Shown: positions 16,581-24,220 of the stretch, piece by piece | Numbering within the stretch: position 1 is the first letter of the stretch | How the letters are laid out: each line of letters begins with the position of its first letter | NCBI RefSeq assembly: GCF_043099285.1 | Contig: NZ_CP170723.1 | Location: 2,790,001 to 2,854,000, forward strand | DNA length: 64,000 bases | Reading direction: 5' to 3' | DNA from: Oryzobacter telluris | GTDB taxonomy: Bacteria; Actinomycetota; Actinomycetes; Actinomycetales; Dermatophilaceae | The notes under the pieces: generated by a model | Seen by the model: only the letters and a program-made list of their open reading frames with translations | What the model was told of the DNA's origin: nothing | Databases searched by the model: none | Position numbers and translations under genes: made by a program

Positions 16581-19475
16581 ATGGCCGGGCAGCCGAGGGG
16601 CGCGTCGGAGGCCGCCGGTCGCCCGCGGCACCGACGACCCCCGCCACTGTGGCGCGTAGCCCCACGCCGCCTCGCCCGCGAGCCGCTCACCCTGACCCTG
16701 ATGACGGCCGTGCTCGCCCTCGTCGGGGTCGCCGCAACGGCAGGTCCCCTGTACGCCGAGGCGGTGTCGGACGCGTCCCTCCACCTCGCTCTCGACGCCG
16801 TACCGACGGGGTCCGAGGCACGGACGGCGCCCGTGGTGCGGCTCAACGGCGGCATCGAGCCCGAGCTCGTCGAGCAGAACCGGCTGACCGAGGCCCTCGA
16901 GGACGTGCCGGGTCTCGGCCCGACGCGGGTGACGCTGCAGTCGGTGTCGACCGAGCTGCACCCGAAGATCTACTTCGACCCGGTCGGGCCGGTGCTCCTC
17001 GGGGGCAGGACACGGGCGCCGGTGCGCCTGTTCGGGGTGGACGACCCTGCCTCGCGCCTCGTCGTCCTCTCCCGGGCCGACGACGTCGCCGACGGGGTCT
17101 GGCTACCCCGCCCCGTGGCCGAGGCGACCGGTGCCGCACCCGGCGACACCGTCCGGCTCACCCTCAGCGGCACGCCCGAGCCCGCCGTCACCCCGGTCCG
17201 GGTCGCGGGCACCTACGCCGTGCGCGACGACGACCGCACCCCCGTGACCCCGCCGGGCCAGCGGCTGTGGGGAGACCTCGAGAACGAGGGCTACCCCACC
17301 GACGCCCTGTCACGGTCCCTGCGCGCGCACCTCGTGGTCGCCGACCTGCGAACCGCCGCCACGCTCGCCGACCGGATCGACGACGACGTCCTGTGGTCGG
17401 CCCTGGCGCCGCTCCAGCCCGCCCGACCGCGCCTGGCCGACCTCGACCGCACCGCCGCCGCGGTCGCCGACCTGCGCCGCGCGCTCGCCGCCGGGGTCGA
17501 GTCCGGGCCGCTGCCCGCCGCCCTCCGGCCCGGGATCGCGACCGGGGTCGTGGACCTCGACGAGCGCGCGCACGAGCTGGCCACGGCGGCCCGACGCGGG
17601 GCCGCCGTCACCACCGGCGTGGGGATCGTGCTCGCGCTTGCCCTGGTCGTCGCGGCGGCACGGTGGTCGAGCGGGCGACGGCAGCGCGAGGTCCGGCTGC
17701 TCGCCGCCACCGGACGGCGCCCGTCCGCGGCGGGCCTGCTCCACGTCGTCGAGCTCCTTCCCGCGGCCGTGGTCGGTGGCGCGGCCGGGTGGGTGCTGGC
17801 CCGCATCCTCGTCGATCGCACGGTGGGGTCGGCCTCGCCGTCGCGCGACACGATCGTCACGTCGGTCGTCTGGTGCGTCCTGGCCGTGGTGGCCGCGCTC
17901 GCGGTGTCCGGGGTGGTCGTGGCGGTGGCGACGCGAGCCGAGGCGCGACGCCTCGAGGGCCGGGCGGACGTCGTCGTCCCGTGGGTGCTCGTCCTCGTCG
18001 TCCTCGCGGTGGCGGCGTCGGTCGCCCTGGTCACCCGTCCGCCGGACGCCGGGGACCCGCTCGGCCCGCTCGACGTCCTCGTGCCGCCCCTCGTCATCGC
18101 GGCGTTCGCGGCGGTCGGGGCGCGGCTGTTCTTCGCGGTGCTGCGCCGGACCGCCCCGGCCGCACGGCCCCCGACGCGGCGGACCGTGGCCCGCTGGCTC
18201 GCCCGACGCCGTCTCCGTTCCCCCGACCCCGGCCGGGAGGTGGCCACGACCATCGCGGCCACCGGGGTGGCGATGCTCGTCCTGTCCCTGGCGAGCCTGA
18301 CGTCGACCGAACGCACCGTCGAGGACCGCTCCGCGGCCCGCGCGGGCGCGACCGTCGTGCACCGGATCGGGACGTCGTGGCGGGTCGACCCCGACGTCGC
18401 GCAGCAGGCCAAGGCCCCGGATGACGGGACGCCGCTCGGCATCGACGACGTCCCGGCGGCCCGCAGCCCACGGCTGCCCCGCGGACAGAGCGTCGCGTGG
18501 ACGACGCAGACGACCGTGGCCACGAGCGAGGAGAGCGTGCGACTGCTCATCATCGACCCCACCTCGTTCTCCGGTGCCGCGGCCTGGGGGGCGGCCGACG
18601 GTCCGGTCGCCGAGGGCCGGTCCCTCCTGCCCGGGCTCGCCGCCGAGGACGCGGAGGCGGCGGCCACGACCCGGCGCAACGGCATCGGCACCGCGGTGCC
18701 GGCGCTGCTCGTCGGGGAGGTCGGCGACCTCGGCCTCGAGGTCGGCGGGTCGGTCACCGTCGACACGCTGAACCTCCCCGTGAGGATCACCGTCGGCCAC
18801 CTCCTCACGGCGTTCCCCGGTGCCCGTCCCGGCACGCTCGTCGTCCCCGCCGACGCGTTCTTCTCGACCCAGGCCAACGAGGACCCGCGGTTGCGCCCCG
18901 CCCTCGGGACACCGCGGAACCGGCCGGTCGAGTTCCAGACCGAGCTGTGGTCCTCGACCCAGGAGGCCGCGACCGCCACCCTCCTGCGGAACGGTCTGCG
19001 GGCCGACGTCGTCACCACCCTGGCCGGGGCACGCGCCACCCCGGCGTACGTGGCCGCGGCCCAGGCCCGGCGCTACCAGGTGGCCCTCGGGGTGGTGTTC
19101 GGGTCACTCGGTCTCGCCGCGGTCGCCCTCGCGGCCGTCCGGCTGGCCCGGCGTTCGCCGGCGGCCGACCTCATGCTCGCGTGGGCCGGGGCCGGCCGGG
19201 GGTCGCCGGGCCGGGCACGTGCCCTCGAGACGGTCGTCGTCCTCGTGCTGAGCACCGGGCTCGCGGTCCTCGCCCTCGTCCTCGTCCGCCCGATGGGTGG
19301 GGTGCTGCTCGAGCCGGGCGACGGTGTCGCTCCAGCGGCGGTCCTCGTCCTGCCCTCGTCGGCCCTGCTCGCCGGGATCGGCTGGCTGGTCGTCAGCGCG
19401 GTGGCAGCGGCGGCCGGGATGCGCCTGGCGTCGGCGGCCGCCACACCGGTGGAGGTGCTCCGTGGCGAGGACTGA
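16581..19475 (+). CDS. Large FtsX/MacB-like ABC transporter permease
   Basis: A 964-aa membrane protein with an N-terminal TM segment, a long extracytoplasmic domain (about 60-330), a first TM cluster with basic loop SSGRRQREVRLLAATGRRP (FtsX-type), a second extracytoplasmic domain, and a C-terminal cluster ending TPVEVLRGED. This is the layout of duplicated FtsX-domain permeases, which usually move lipids, peptides or antibiotics, or transmit force, rather than import small solutes. The last 14 nt overlap the first ATPase gene. The partner ATPases are encoded next. Substrate unknown. Confidence 0.85.
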   Translation: MAGQPRGASEAAGRPRHRRPPPLWRVAPRRLAREPLTLTLMTAVLALVGVAATAGPLYAEAVSDASLHLALDAVPTGSEARTAPVVRLNGGIEPELVEQNRLTEALEDVPGLGPTRVTLQSVSTELHPKIYFDPVGPVLLGGRTRAPVRLFGVDDPASRLVVLSRADDVADGVWLPRPVAEATGAAPGDTVRLTLSGTPEPAVTPVRVAGTYAVRDDDRTPVTPPGQRLWGDLENEGYPTDALSRSLRAHLVVADLRTAATLADRIDDDVLWSALAPLQPARPRLADLDRTAAAVADLRRALAAGVESGPLPAALRPGIATGVVDLDERAHELATAARRGAAVTTGVGIVLALALVVAAARWSSGRRQREVRLLAATGRRPSAAGLLHVVELLPAAVVGGAAGWVLARILVDRTVGSASPSRDTIVTSVVWCVLAVVAALAVSGVVVAVATRAEARRLEGRADVVVPWVLVLVVLAVAASVALVTRPPDAGDPLGPLDVLVPPLVIAAFAAVGARLFFAVLRRTAPAARPPTRRTVARWLARRRLRSPDPGREVATTIAATGVAMLVLSLASLTSTERTVEDRSAARAGATVVHRIGTSWRVDPDVAQQAKAPDDGTPLGIDDVPAARSPRLPRGQSVAWTTQTTVATSEESVRLLIIDPTSFSGAAAWGAADGPVAEGRSLLPGLAAEDAEAAATTRRNGIGTAVPALLVGEVGDLGLEVGGSVTVDTLNLPVRITVGHLLTAFPGARPGTLVVPADAFFSTQANEDPRLRPALGTPRNRPVEFQTELWSSTQEAATATLLRNGLRADVVTTLAGARATPAYVAAAQARRYQVALGVVFGSLGLAAVALAAVRLARRSPAADLMLAWAGAGRGSPGRARALETVVVLVLSTGLAVLALVLVRPMGGVLLEPGDGVAPAAVLVLPSSALLAGIGWLVVSAVAAAAGMRLASAAATPVEVLRGED

Positions 19476-20313
19476 ACCCACGGCGCGCCCGGTGGACGGC
19501 CCCGCGGCGGCCTGCGCCGGACTGGTCCGGATCTACCCGACCGCCACCGGCGAGACCCACGCGCTGCGCGGGGTCGACGCCGAGTTCGATGCCGGGACGG
19601 TCACCGCGCTCATGGGCCCCTCGGGCAGCGGCAAGTCGACCCTGCTGGCCCTGCTCGCCCTGCGGGACCGTGCCAGCGGCGGCGAGGTCACGGTGCTCGG
19701 GCGCCCGACGTCATCCCTGCGAACCGGGGACCGTCGCCGGCTCAGCCGTCGCACCATCGCCTGGGTGCCCCAGCGGTCCACCGACGGCGTCTTCCCCCAC
19801 CTCACGGCCCGCCAGAACGTCGAACAGGCGGCGCGGTGGCGCGGCGCGGCCCACGAGGCCGGGGACGCGCTCCTGCGTCGCCTGGGACTGCAGGAGGTCG
19901 AGGGCGTCCTCGCCGCACGGCTGTCCGGCGGGGAGCAGCAGCGCCTCGCCGTGGCCTGCGCCTGCATCGGCACCCCCACCCTCCTGCTCTGCGACGAGCC
20001 GACCGCCGAGCTCGACGAGGAGACCGCGGCGCTCGTGCTGCGCGAGCTGCGCGGTGCCGCCGACGCCGGGGCCGCCGTCGTCGTCGCGACCCACGACCCG
20101 GATGCCGTCGCGGCGAGCGACCGGGTGGTCGCGCTGCGCCACGGGGTGGTGTCGACCGAGCGCCGCGTGGGCTCGGACGCCCACGCGAGCATCGACCCGA
20201 CGGGGCGGGTGCAGCTCCCGCCCGAGGCCCTCCTCCTCTTCCCCGACCGCCGCGCGGTGCTGCGGGTCGACGACGGTCGGGTCGTCCTCGAGCCGACGCC
20301 GGAGGGGTCGTGA
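19462..20313 (+). CDS. ABC transporter ATP-binding protein (LolD/MacB type)
   Basis: A 283-aa cytoplasmic ATPase: Walker A GPSGSGKST (about 51-59), Q-loop VPQRSTDG, signature LSGGEQQRLAVACA, Walker B LLLCDEPTAELD and switch His in ATHDPDAV. The GTG start has GGAGG six bases upstream and overlaps the permease gene by 14 nt, hence coupled. The type fits an FtsX-like permease partner. About 60 C-terminal residues follow the ABC core (PTGRVQLPPEALLLFPDRR) and may bind a regulator. Confidence 0.9.
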   Translation: MARTEPTARPVDGPAAACAGLVRIYPTATGETHALRGVDAEFDAGTVTALMGPSGSGKSTLLALLALRDRASGGEVTVLGRPTSSLRTGDRRRLSRRTIAWVPQRSTDGVFPHLTARQNVEQAARWRGAAHEAGDALLRRLGLQEVEGVLAARLSGGEQQRLAVACACIGTPTLLLCDEPTAELDEETAALVLRELRGAADAGAAVVVATHDPDAVAASDRVVALRHGVVSTERRVGSDAHASIDPTGRVQLPPEALLLFPDRRAVLRVDDGRVVLEPTPEGS

Positions 20314-20960
20314 GCACGGCCGTGCCCGGCGACGGCGAACCCGTGGTGCGGGTCGAGGGCGTCACCCACGGGGAGCGCTCGCCGGGCCGGCCGATCATCG
20401 AGGACGTCTCGCTCGTGGTGCACGCAGGCGAGCTCGTCGTGGTCCAGGGTCGCTCGGGGTCGGGAAAGTCCACGTTGTGCCAGCTCGTCGCCGGGCTGGA
20501 GCCGCCTGATGTCGGGGCCGTCCTCGTGGGCGGGGCCCCCGCCGCCGGCCTGTCCGACTGGTCCCGCGTCGCCGCGCTGCCGCAGCGGTTCGGGCTCCCG
20601 GCCGAGCTCACGGTCGCCGAGAACGTCCACCTCCCGGCGTGGCTGCACGGCCGCCCCGAGCGGCACGACCTCCTCGAGGCCCTCGACGTCGCCCACCTCG
20701 CCGACCGGCTCACGGCCCAGGCGTCGCGGGGCGAGCAGCAGCGGGTGGCGATCGCGCGGGCGGCCAGCCTGCGCCCCGACGCCGTCGTGCTCGACGAGCC
20801 GACGAGCCACCAGGACGAGGCGCACGCCGACCTCGTCGTCGCCCAGGTCCTCGTGACCGCCGCCGAGGGCAGCGCGGTGCTCGTGGCCACCCACGACCCC
20901 CGCCTCGTGGAGGCCGCGCACCGGGTGGTCCGGCTCGACGCCGGGCGCCACCGCACGTGA
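20310..20960 (+). CDS. Second ABC transporter ATP-binding protein
   Basis: A 216-aa ATPase with Walker A GRSGSGKST, Walker B AVVLDEPTSHQD and ATHDPRLVEAA. The signature reads ASRGEQQRVAIARA instead of LSGGQ, keeping the last Gly. The GTG start overlaps the previous stop as GTGA and is preceded by GGAGGGG. The two ATPases probably form a heterodimer driving the large permease; alternatively one serves the FetB-like permease. Confidence 0.9.
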   Translation: MSTAVPGDGEPVVRVEGVTHGERSPGRPIIEDVSLVVHAGELVVVQGRSGSGKSTLCQLVAGLEPPDVGAVLVGGAPAAGLSDWSRVAALPQRFGLPAELTVAENVHLPAWLHGRPERHDLLEALDVAHLADRLTAQASRGEQQRVAIARAASLRPDAVVLDEPTSHQDEAHADLVVAQVLVTAAEGSAVLVATHDPRLVEAAHRVVRLDAGRHRT

Positions 20961-20962
20961 CG

Positions 20963-20977
20963 GACCCGAGACGGGTC
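20963..20977. terminator. Short hairpin between convergent genes
   Basis: GACCCG-AGA-CGGGTC, a 6-bp stem with 3-nt loop, occupies the 15-bp gap between the second ATPase gene and trmD and overlaps the trmD stop codon. It could terminate both directions. Confidence 0.5.
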
Positions 20978-22193
20978 AGGACTGGCGGCGCTTGGTGAGG
21001 TCGATGGTGCCGGGGAAGGACCCCTCGCCCGGGTGGGCGCGGTAGCCGGCGCGCCGGTACCTGCGGTGGTTGCCCTCGCTCACCGCACCGGTGTTGATCC
21101 AGTACGTCGTCACCGACGGGGGCGCGCCCGCCTCGGCCAGCTCGAGCAGGTCGCGGCCGATGCCCCGGCCGTGGAGGTCGGGGGCCACCATGAGCCGACC
21201 GGTCTCCCACACGGTGGGGTCGTCGGGGCGCACCCGCCCCCGGACCGACCCGACGAGCCGGCCGGGTGACCCGTCGCCCGGCACCCGCGCGACCCAGGTG
21301 GTCCACTCGGTGAGGCCGCGGGCGACGTCCTCGAGGGTCTCGTCGAGCGGGGGGATCGTCCACGAGCCGGAGATCCGACCCTCCGGCACCCAGCAGGCGA
21401 GCTGGAGGACGCGCAGCTCGGGGGCGTCGGCCGCGGTGGCCACGCGGACGTCGAGGTCGTCGAGACCGCCGGTGGTGGCCGCGGCGGCGAGGAGGTCGGG
21501 TCGGCGGGCGGCCGTGCGCGCCAGGCGCTGCTCGTGCCGCCAGCGGGCGATGGCCCCGTGGTCACCGGAGAGGAGGACCGGTGGCACCTCGCGGGCCGTC
21601 TCGCCGTCCTCCCACCGGGCCGGACGCGTGTAGACGGGGTACTCGAGCAGGCCGTTCTCGTGCGACTCCTCGACGAGCGACTCGGCGTTGCCGACGACCC
21701 CGGGCAGCAGCCGCCCCACGGCCTCGACCATCGCGAGCACCGCGACCTCTCCCCCGTTGAGGACGTAGTCGCCGAGCGAGACGACGGTGACCGGCATCCG
21801 CTCTGCGGCGTGCTCGTAGACCCGCTCGTCGAGCCCTTCGTACCGGCCGCAGGCGAAGGCCAGCCACGGTTCGCCGGCCAGCCGCTTCGCCAGCGCCTGG
21901 TCGAACGGCACCCCGCCGGGGCCGGGGACGATCAGGTGCGGCACCGGGGCGTCGTCGGTGGCCCCGTCGGCCACCACGTGGTCGAGGGCGGCCGCCCACG
22001 GCTCGGGCTTCATCACCATGCCGGCGCCGCCACCGAACGGGCTGTCGTCGACGGTGCGGTGCCGGTCGTGGGTGAAGTCGCGCAGGTCGTGCACGTGGAG
22101 GTCGAGGATGCCGTCGCGGCGCGCCTTGCCGATGAGGGAGAGGTCGAGGGGCGCGAGGTACTCGGGGAAGATCGTGACGACGTCGAGGCGCAC
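20976..22193 (-). CDS. trmD: tRNA m1G37 methyltransferase TrmD fused to a GNAT domain
   Basis: TrmD methylates G37 of tRNAs to prevent frameshifting. Residues 1-~240 carry the TrmD trefoil-knot motifs: MRLDVVTIFPEYLAPL, DDSPFGGGAGMV, ACGRYEGLDERV and GDYVLNGGEVAVLAMVEA. Residues ~248-405 add a GNAT acetyltransferase fold, with APDLHGRGIGRDLLELAE as acetyl-CoA loop and RRYRRAGYRAHPGEG at the end. The total of 405 aa compares with ~230-270 for TrmD alone. The frame is continuous with no internal start signal seen. The GNAT substrate is unknown. It lies 6 nt behind rimM in the rpsP operon. Confidence 0.93.
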   Translation of the reverse strand: MRLDVVTIFPEYLAPLDLSLIGKARRDGILDLHVHDLRDFTHDRHRTVDDSPFGGGAGMVMKPEPWAAALDHVVADGATDDAPVPHLIVPGPGGVPFDQALAKRLAGEPWLAFACGRYEGLDERVYEHAAERMPVTVVSLGDYVLNGGEVAVLAMVEAVGRLLPGVVGNAESLVEESHENGLLEYPVYTRPARWEDGETAREVPPVLLSGDHGAIARWRHEQRLARTAARRPDLLAAAATTGGLDDLDVRVATAADAPELRVLQLACWVPEGRISGSWTIPPLDETLEDVARGLTEWTTWVARVPGDGSPGRLVGSVRGRVRPDDPTVWETGRLMVAPDLHGRGIGRDLLELAEAGAPPSVTTYWINTGAVSEGNHRRYRRAGYRAHPGEGSFPGTIDLTKRRQS

Positions 22194-22199
22194 GCGGGG

Positions 22200-22751
22200 T
22201 CAGCTCCCGAGGTCGAGGAGCCCGGCGGGGGCGTCGAGGACGACGACGCCACCCGCGACGTCGACCTCGGGGACGATCGCCTCCACGAACGGGACGAGGA
22301 CCTCGCGCCCGTCGGTGAGGGTGACGAGCAGGCGGTCCTGGGCCGAACCGAGCTCGAGCCCGGAGACGCTGCCGAGGTCGGCGCCCGAGGGGTCGACGAC
22401 GCGCAGGCCGACGAGCTCGTCCTCGGAGAACGCGTCGTCGTCCTCGGGGTCGGGGCCGGTGTCGTCGTCGGCGCCGTCGAGGACGAGGCGCGTGTTGCGC
22501 AGCGACTCGGCGCCGGTGCGGTCGGGGATCTCCACGAAGCCGAGCAGCCAGACGCCGTTGTGGACGCGGGTCGAGCGCACGGTGAGGGTGCGCGGCACGC
22601 CGGTGCCGGGGGCGGCCTCGGTGTCGAGCACGGTGCCGACGGCGAAGCGGCGCTCGGGCTGGTCGGTGTGCAGCTGCACGGTGACCTCGCCGAGCAGGCC
22701 GTGGGGCTTGCCGATGCGGGCGAGCACGGAACGCGATGTCACGACGGACAT
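22200..22751 (-). CDS. rimM: 16S rRNA processing protein RimM
   Basis: A 30S maturation factor that binds S19. The 183-aa protein has the N-terminal RimM barrel (ARIGKPHGLLGEVTVQLHTDQPE) and the PRC-barrel C-terminus (VVDPSGADLGSVSGLELG, LVPFVEAIVPEVD). An acidic insert (GADDDTGPDPEDDDAFSEDE) separates the domains. A strong hairpin lies directly upstream, so its expression may be set lower than that of rpsP and khpA. Confidence 0.95.
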   Translation of the reverse strand: MSVVTSRSVLARIGKPHGLLGEVTVQLHTDQPERRFAVGTVLDTEAAPGTGVPRTLTVRSTRVHNGVWLLGFVEIPDRTGAESLRNTRLVLDGADDDTGPDPEDDDAFSEDELVGLRVVDPSGADLGSVSGLELGSAQDRLLVTLTDGREVLVPFVEAIVPEVDVAGGVVVLDAPAGLLDLGS

Positions 22752-22769
22752 CCTCTCGTGGAAACGGCG

Positions 22770-22808
22770 GACGGCGGGGCGCCCCGGGAACCGGGGTGCC
22801 CCGCCGTC
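22770..22808. terminator. Intra-operon hairpin between khpA and rimM
   Basis: Arms of 18 nt (22770-22787 and 22791-22808) pair with only one G-T wobble around a GAA loop. It lies 18 nt past the khpA stop and 18 nt before rimM. There is no T-tract. It is likely a partial terminator or RNA-stability element inside the rpsP operon. Confidence 0.75.
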
Positions 22809-22826
22809 ACGGGCGGACCTTCGGGG

Positions 22827-23069
22827 TCAGCGGACCCGGTCGGTGTCGACGATGTCGATCCGGACCTGGCGACCACCGGCGAGCGCACCCATGACGGTGC
22901 GCAGCGCGCTGGCGGTGCGACCCGAGCGGCCGATGACGCGGCCGAGGTCCTCCGGGTGCACGCGCACCTCGAGGATCTCCCCGCGGCGCAGCTCCTTGCG
23001 ACGGACCTGCACCTCGTCCTTGTGGTCGACGATGCCGGTGACGAGGTGCTCGAGGGCCTCCTCGAGCAC
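22827..23069 (-). CDS. khpA: KH-domain RNA-binding protein KhpA
   Basis: An 80-aa single-KH-domain protein that binds RNA, usually with KhpB/Jag, and affects cell size and division in Gram-positives. The KH signature GRVIGRSGRTASALRTVM is visible at about 44-61. The GTG start (MLEEALEHLVTGI) lies 2 nt after the rpsP stop, with AAGG eight bases upstream inside rpsP. The position between rpsP and rimM is conserved. Confidence 0.93.
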   Translation of the reverse strand: MLEEALEHLVTGIVDHKDEVQVRRKELRRGEILEVRVHPEDLGRVIGRSGRTASALRTVMGALAGGRQVRIDIVDTDRVR

Positions 23070-23071
23070 GG

Positions 23072-23620
23072 TCAGGCCTTCTCGTCCGTGGACTCGGTCG
23101 CCTCGGCCGCGGGGGCCTCGGTCGCGGTCGCGTCGGCGTCGGTGTCGACGCTCTCGGCGGCAGCGGTGCCCGAGTCGGTGTCGGCGGCGACGGGCGCCTC
23201 CTCGACCGGGGCCTCGGCCTTCTTGGCGGCACGCTTCTTGGCGGTGGTGGCGCCCGAGGTGTCCTCGGCGGTCGCCTTGCCGGCAGCGGCGAGGGCGGCC
23301 TCGTAGAGGTCCTTCTTGGGGGTCTTGGGAGCCTTGACCTTGAGGGTGCCCTCGGCGCCGGGCTCGCCCTTGTACTTCTGCCAGTCACCGGTGATCTTCA
23401 GCAGGGCGGCGACGGCCTCGGTCGGCTGGGCGCCGTTCCCGAGCCAGTACTGCGCGCGCTCGCTGTCGATGTCGATGAGCGAGGGCTCCTCGGTGGGGTG
23501 GTACTTGCCGATCTCCTCGATGGCCCGGCCATCGCGCTTGGTGCGCGAGTCCATGACGACGACGCGGTAGAACGGTGCACGGATCTTGCCCATGCGCTTC
23601 AGACGGATCTTGACGGCCAC
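23072..23620 (-). CDS. rpsP: 30S ribosomal protein S16 with acidic tail
   Basis: A small-subunit assembly protein. The S16 core is residues 1-~85 (VAVKIRLKRMGKIRAPFYRVVV; REIGKYHP-type block). The remaining ~95 residues are Lys/Ala/Glu/Thr-rich and end EATESTDEKA. The total of 182 aa compares with ~80-90 in most bacteria; extensions are common in actinobacteria. The GTG start is preceded by AGGAG. It is the first gene of rpsP-khpA-rimM-trmD. Confidence 0.96.
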   Translation of the reverse strand: MAVKIRLKRMGKIRAPFYRVVVMDSRTKRDGRAIEEIGKYHPTEEPSLIDIDSERAQYWLGNGAQPTEAVAALLKITGDWQKYKGEPGAEGTLKVKAPKTPKKDLYEAALAAAGKATAEDTSGATTAKKRAAKKAEAPVEEAPVAADTDSGTAAAESVDTDADATATEAPAAEATESTDEKA

Positions 23621-23751
23621 GGTGGTGGTCACTCCTGTTGATGATGAGCGCGGCGAGACCGCGCACGGATCGCGCGGGGTGCCGGATGCTCGGTGTAGGC
23701 GTCCGGTCCGGCGGCCGCGGAAGCGTTCCGTCCGGACGGGTACAGCCGTCC

Positions 23752-23757
23752 ATTCTG
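23752..23757 (-). promoter_or_regulatory. Candidate rpsP promoter element
   Basis: On the minus strand CTCTGGCAGAATGG contains CAGAAT, a -10-like hexamer about 132 nt before the rpsP GTG. It matches the element before rplS except for one base. Confidence 0.6.
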
Positions 23758-23953
23758 CCAGAGACGGCGGGGTGCCCCGAACCACGGCGTTGCCAGGGCC
23801 TGAAGCGCGCCACAGCCCGGGCCCGGGTGCCCGGATCCCTGCGGGGGCTCAGCTGTGTCGTGGCGCCCACGCGGAGGAGTCGATGCGGCCCCTCGCTGCC
23901 CGACGTGGGCTCGCCGCCGCCTCATCCGGTGGTGGTGGGCTCTCAGGCGCGTG

Positions 23954-24097
23954 GATGTCAGCGGGTTCCTCTCCCGTTTCCGCGTCGCCGTAGGTGGTCG
24001 TCGCTATGTCAGGCGCTCGGATGACGGCTGCCTCCTCCGCTTCTCCCTCGCGTCCGGTGGCGGTGCGTTGTCCGGCCTTTGATGTCAGCGGCTTCCT
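23954..24097. repeat. Degenerate 17-bp direct repeat
   Basis: GATGTCAGCGGGTTCCT (23954-23970) recurs at 24081-24097 with one mismatch, 127 bp apart. Function unknown. Confidence 0.7.
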
Positions 24098-24159
24098 TCG
24101 CGCTTCCCCCTCGCTGATGGCCGTCCGAATCGGGCTGCGATTCATCCACATTCGGCGAA

Positions 24160-24175
24160 TCGAACACTTGTGCTA
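24160..24175. promoter_or_regulatory. LexA-like (SOS) box
   Basis: TCGAACACTTGTGCTA matches the actinobacterial SOS box TCGAACnnnTGTTCGA at all but two positions of the right half. It overlaps the -35 element of the HNH gene. Confidence 0.6.
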
Positions 24176-24196
24176 CGGGGTCGAGACGGGTAAAAT
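24168..24196 (+). promoter_or_regulatory. Sigma70-type promoter of the HNH gene
   Basis: TTGTGC (24168-24173), a 17-nt spacer and TAAAAT (24191-24196) form the best canonical promoter in the window, 24 nt before the ATG. The LexA-like box covers its -35. Confidence 0.7.
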
Positions 24197-24220
24197 CGTG
24201 GGCAGGGGAAGGGGGAAGCA

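Larger units (their letters stand above)
23621..24220. other. 600-bp intergenic region between rpsP and the HNH gene
   Basis: This divergent spacer holds the rpsP promoter and leader at its left end, a degenerate 17-bp direct repeat in the middle, and the SOS-like promoter of the HNH gene at its right end. Base composition drops somewhat near 24,130-24,200. Frames across it have no family resemblance or consistent ribosome binding site, so I call no gene here. Confidence 0.6.

Noticed and set aside
23849..24151. Small frames in the rpsP-HNH spacer
   Set aside because: They overlap each other in several frames, lack ribosome sites and show no protein features.
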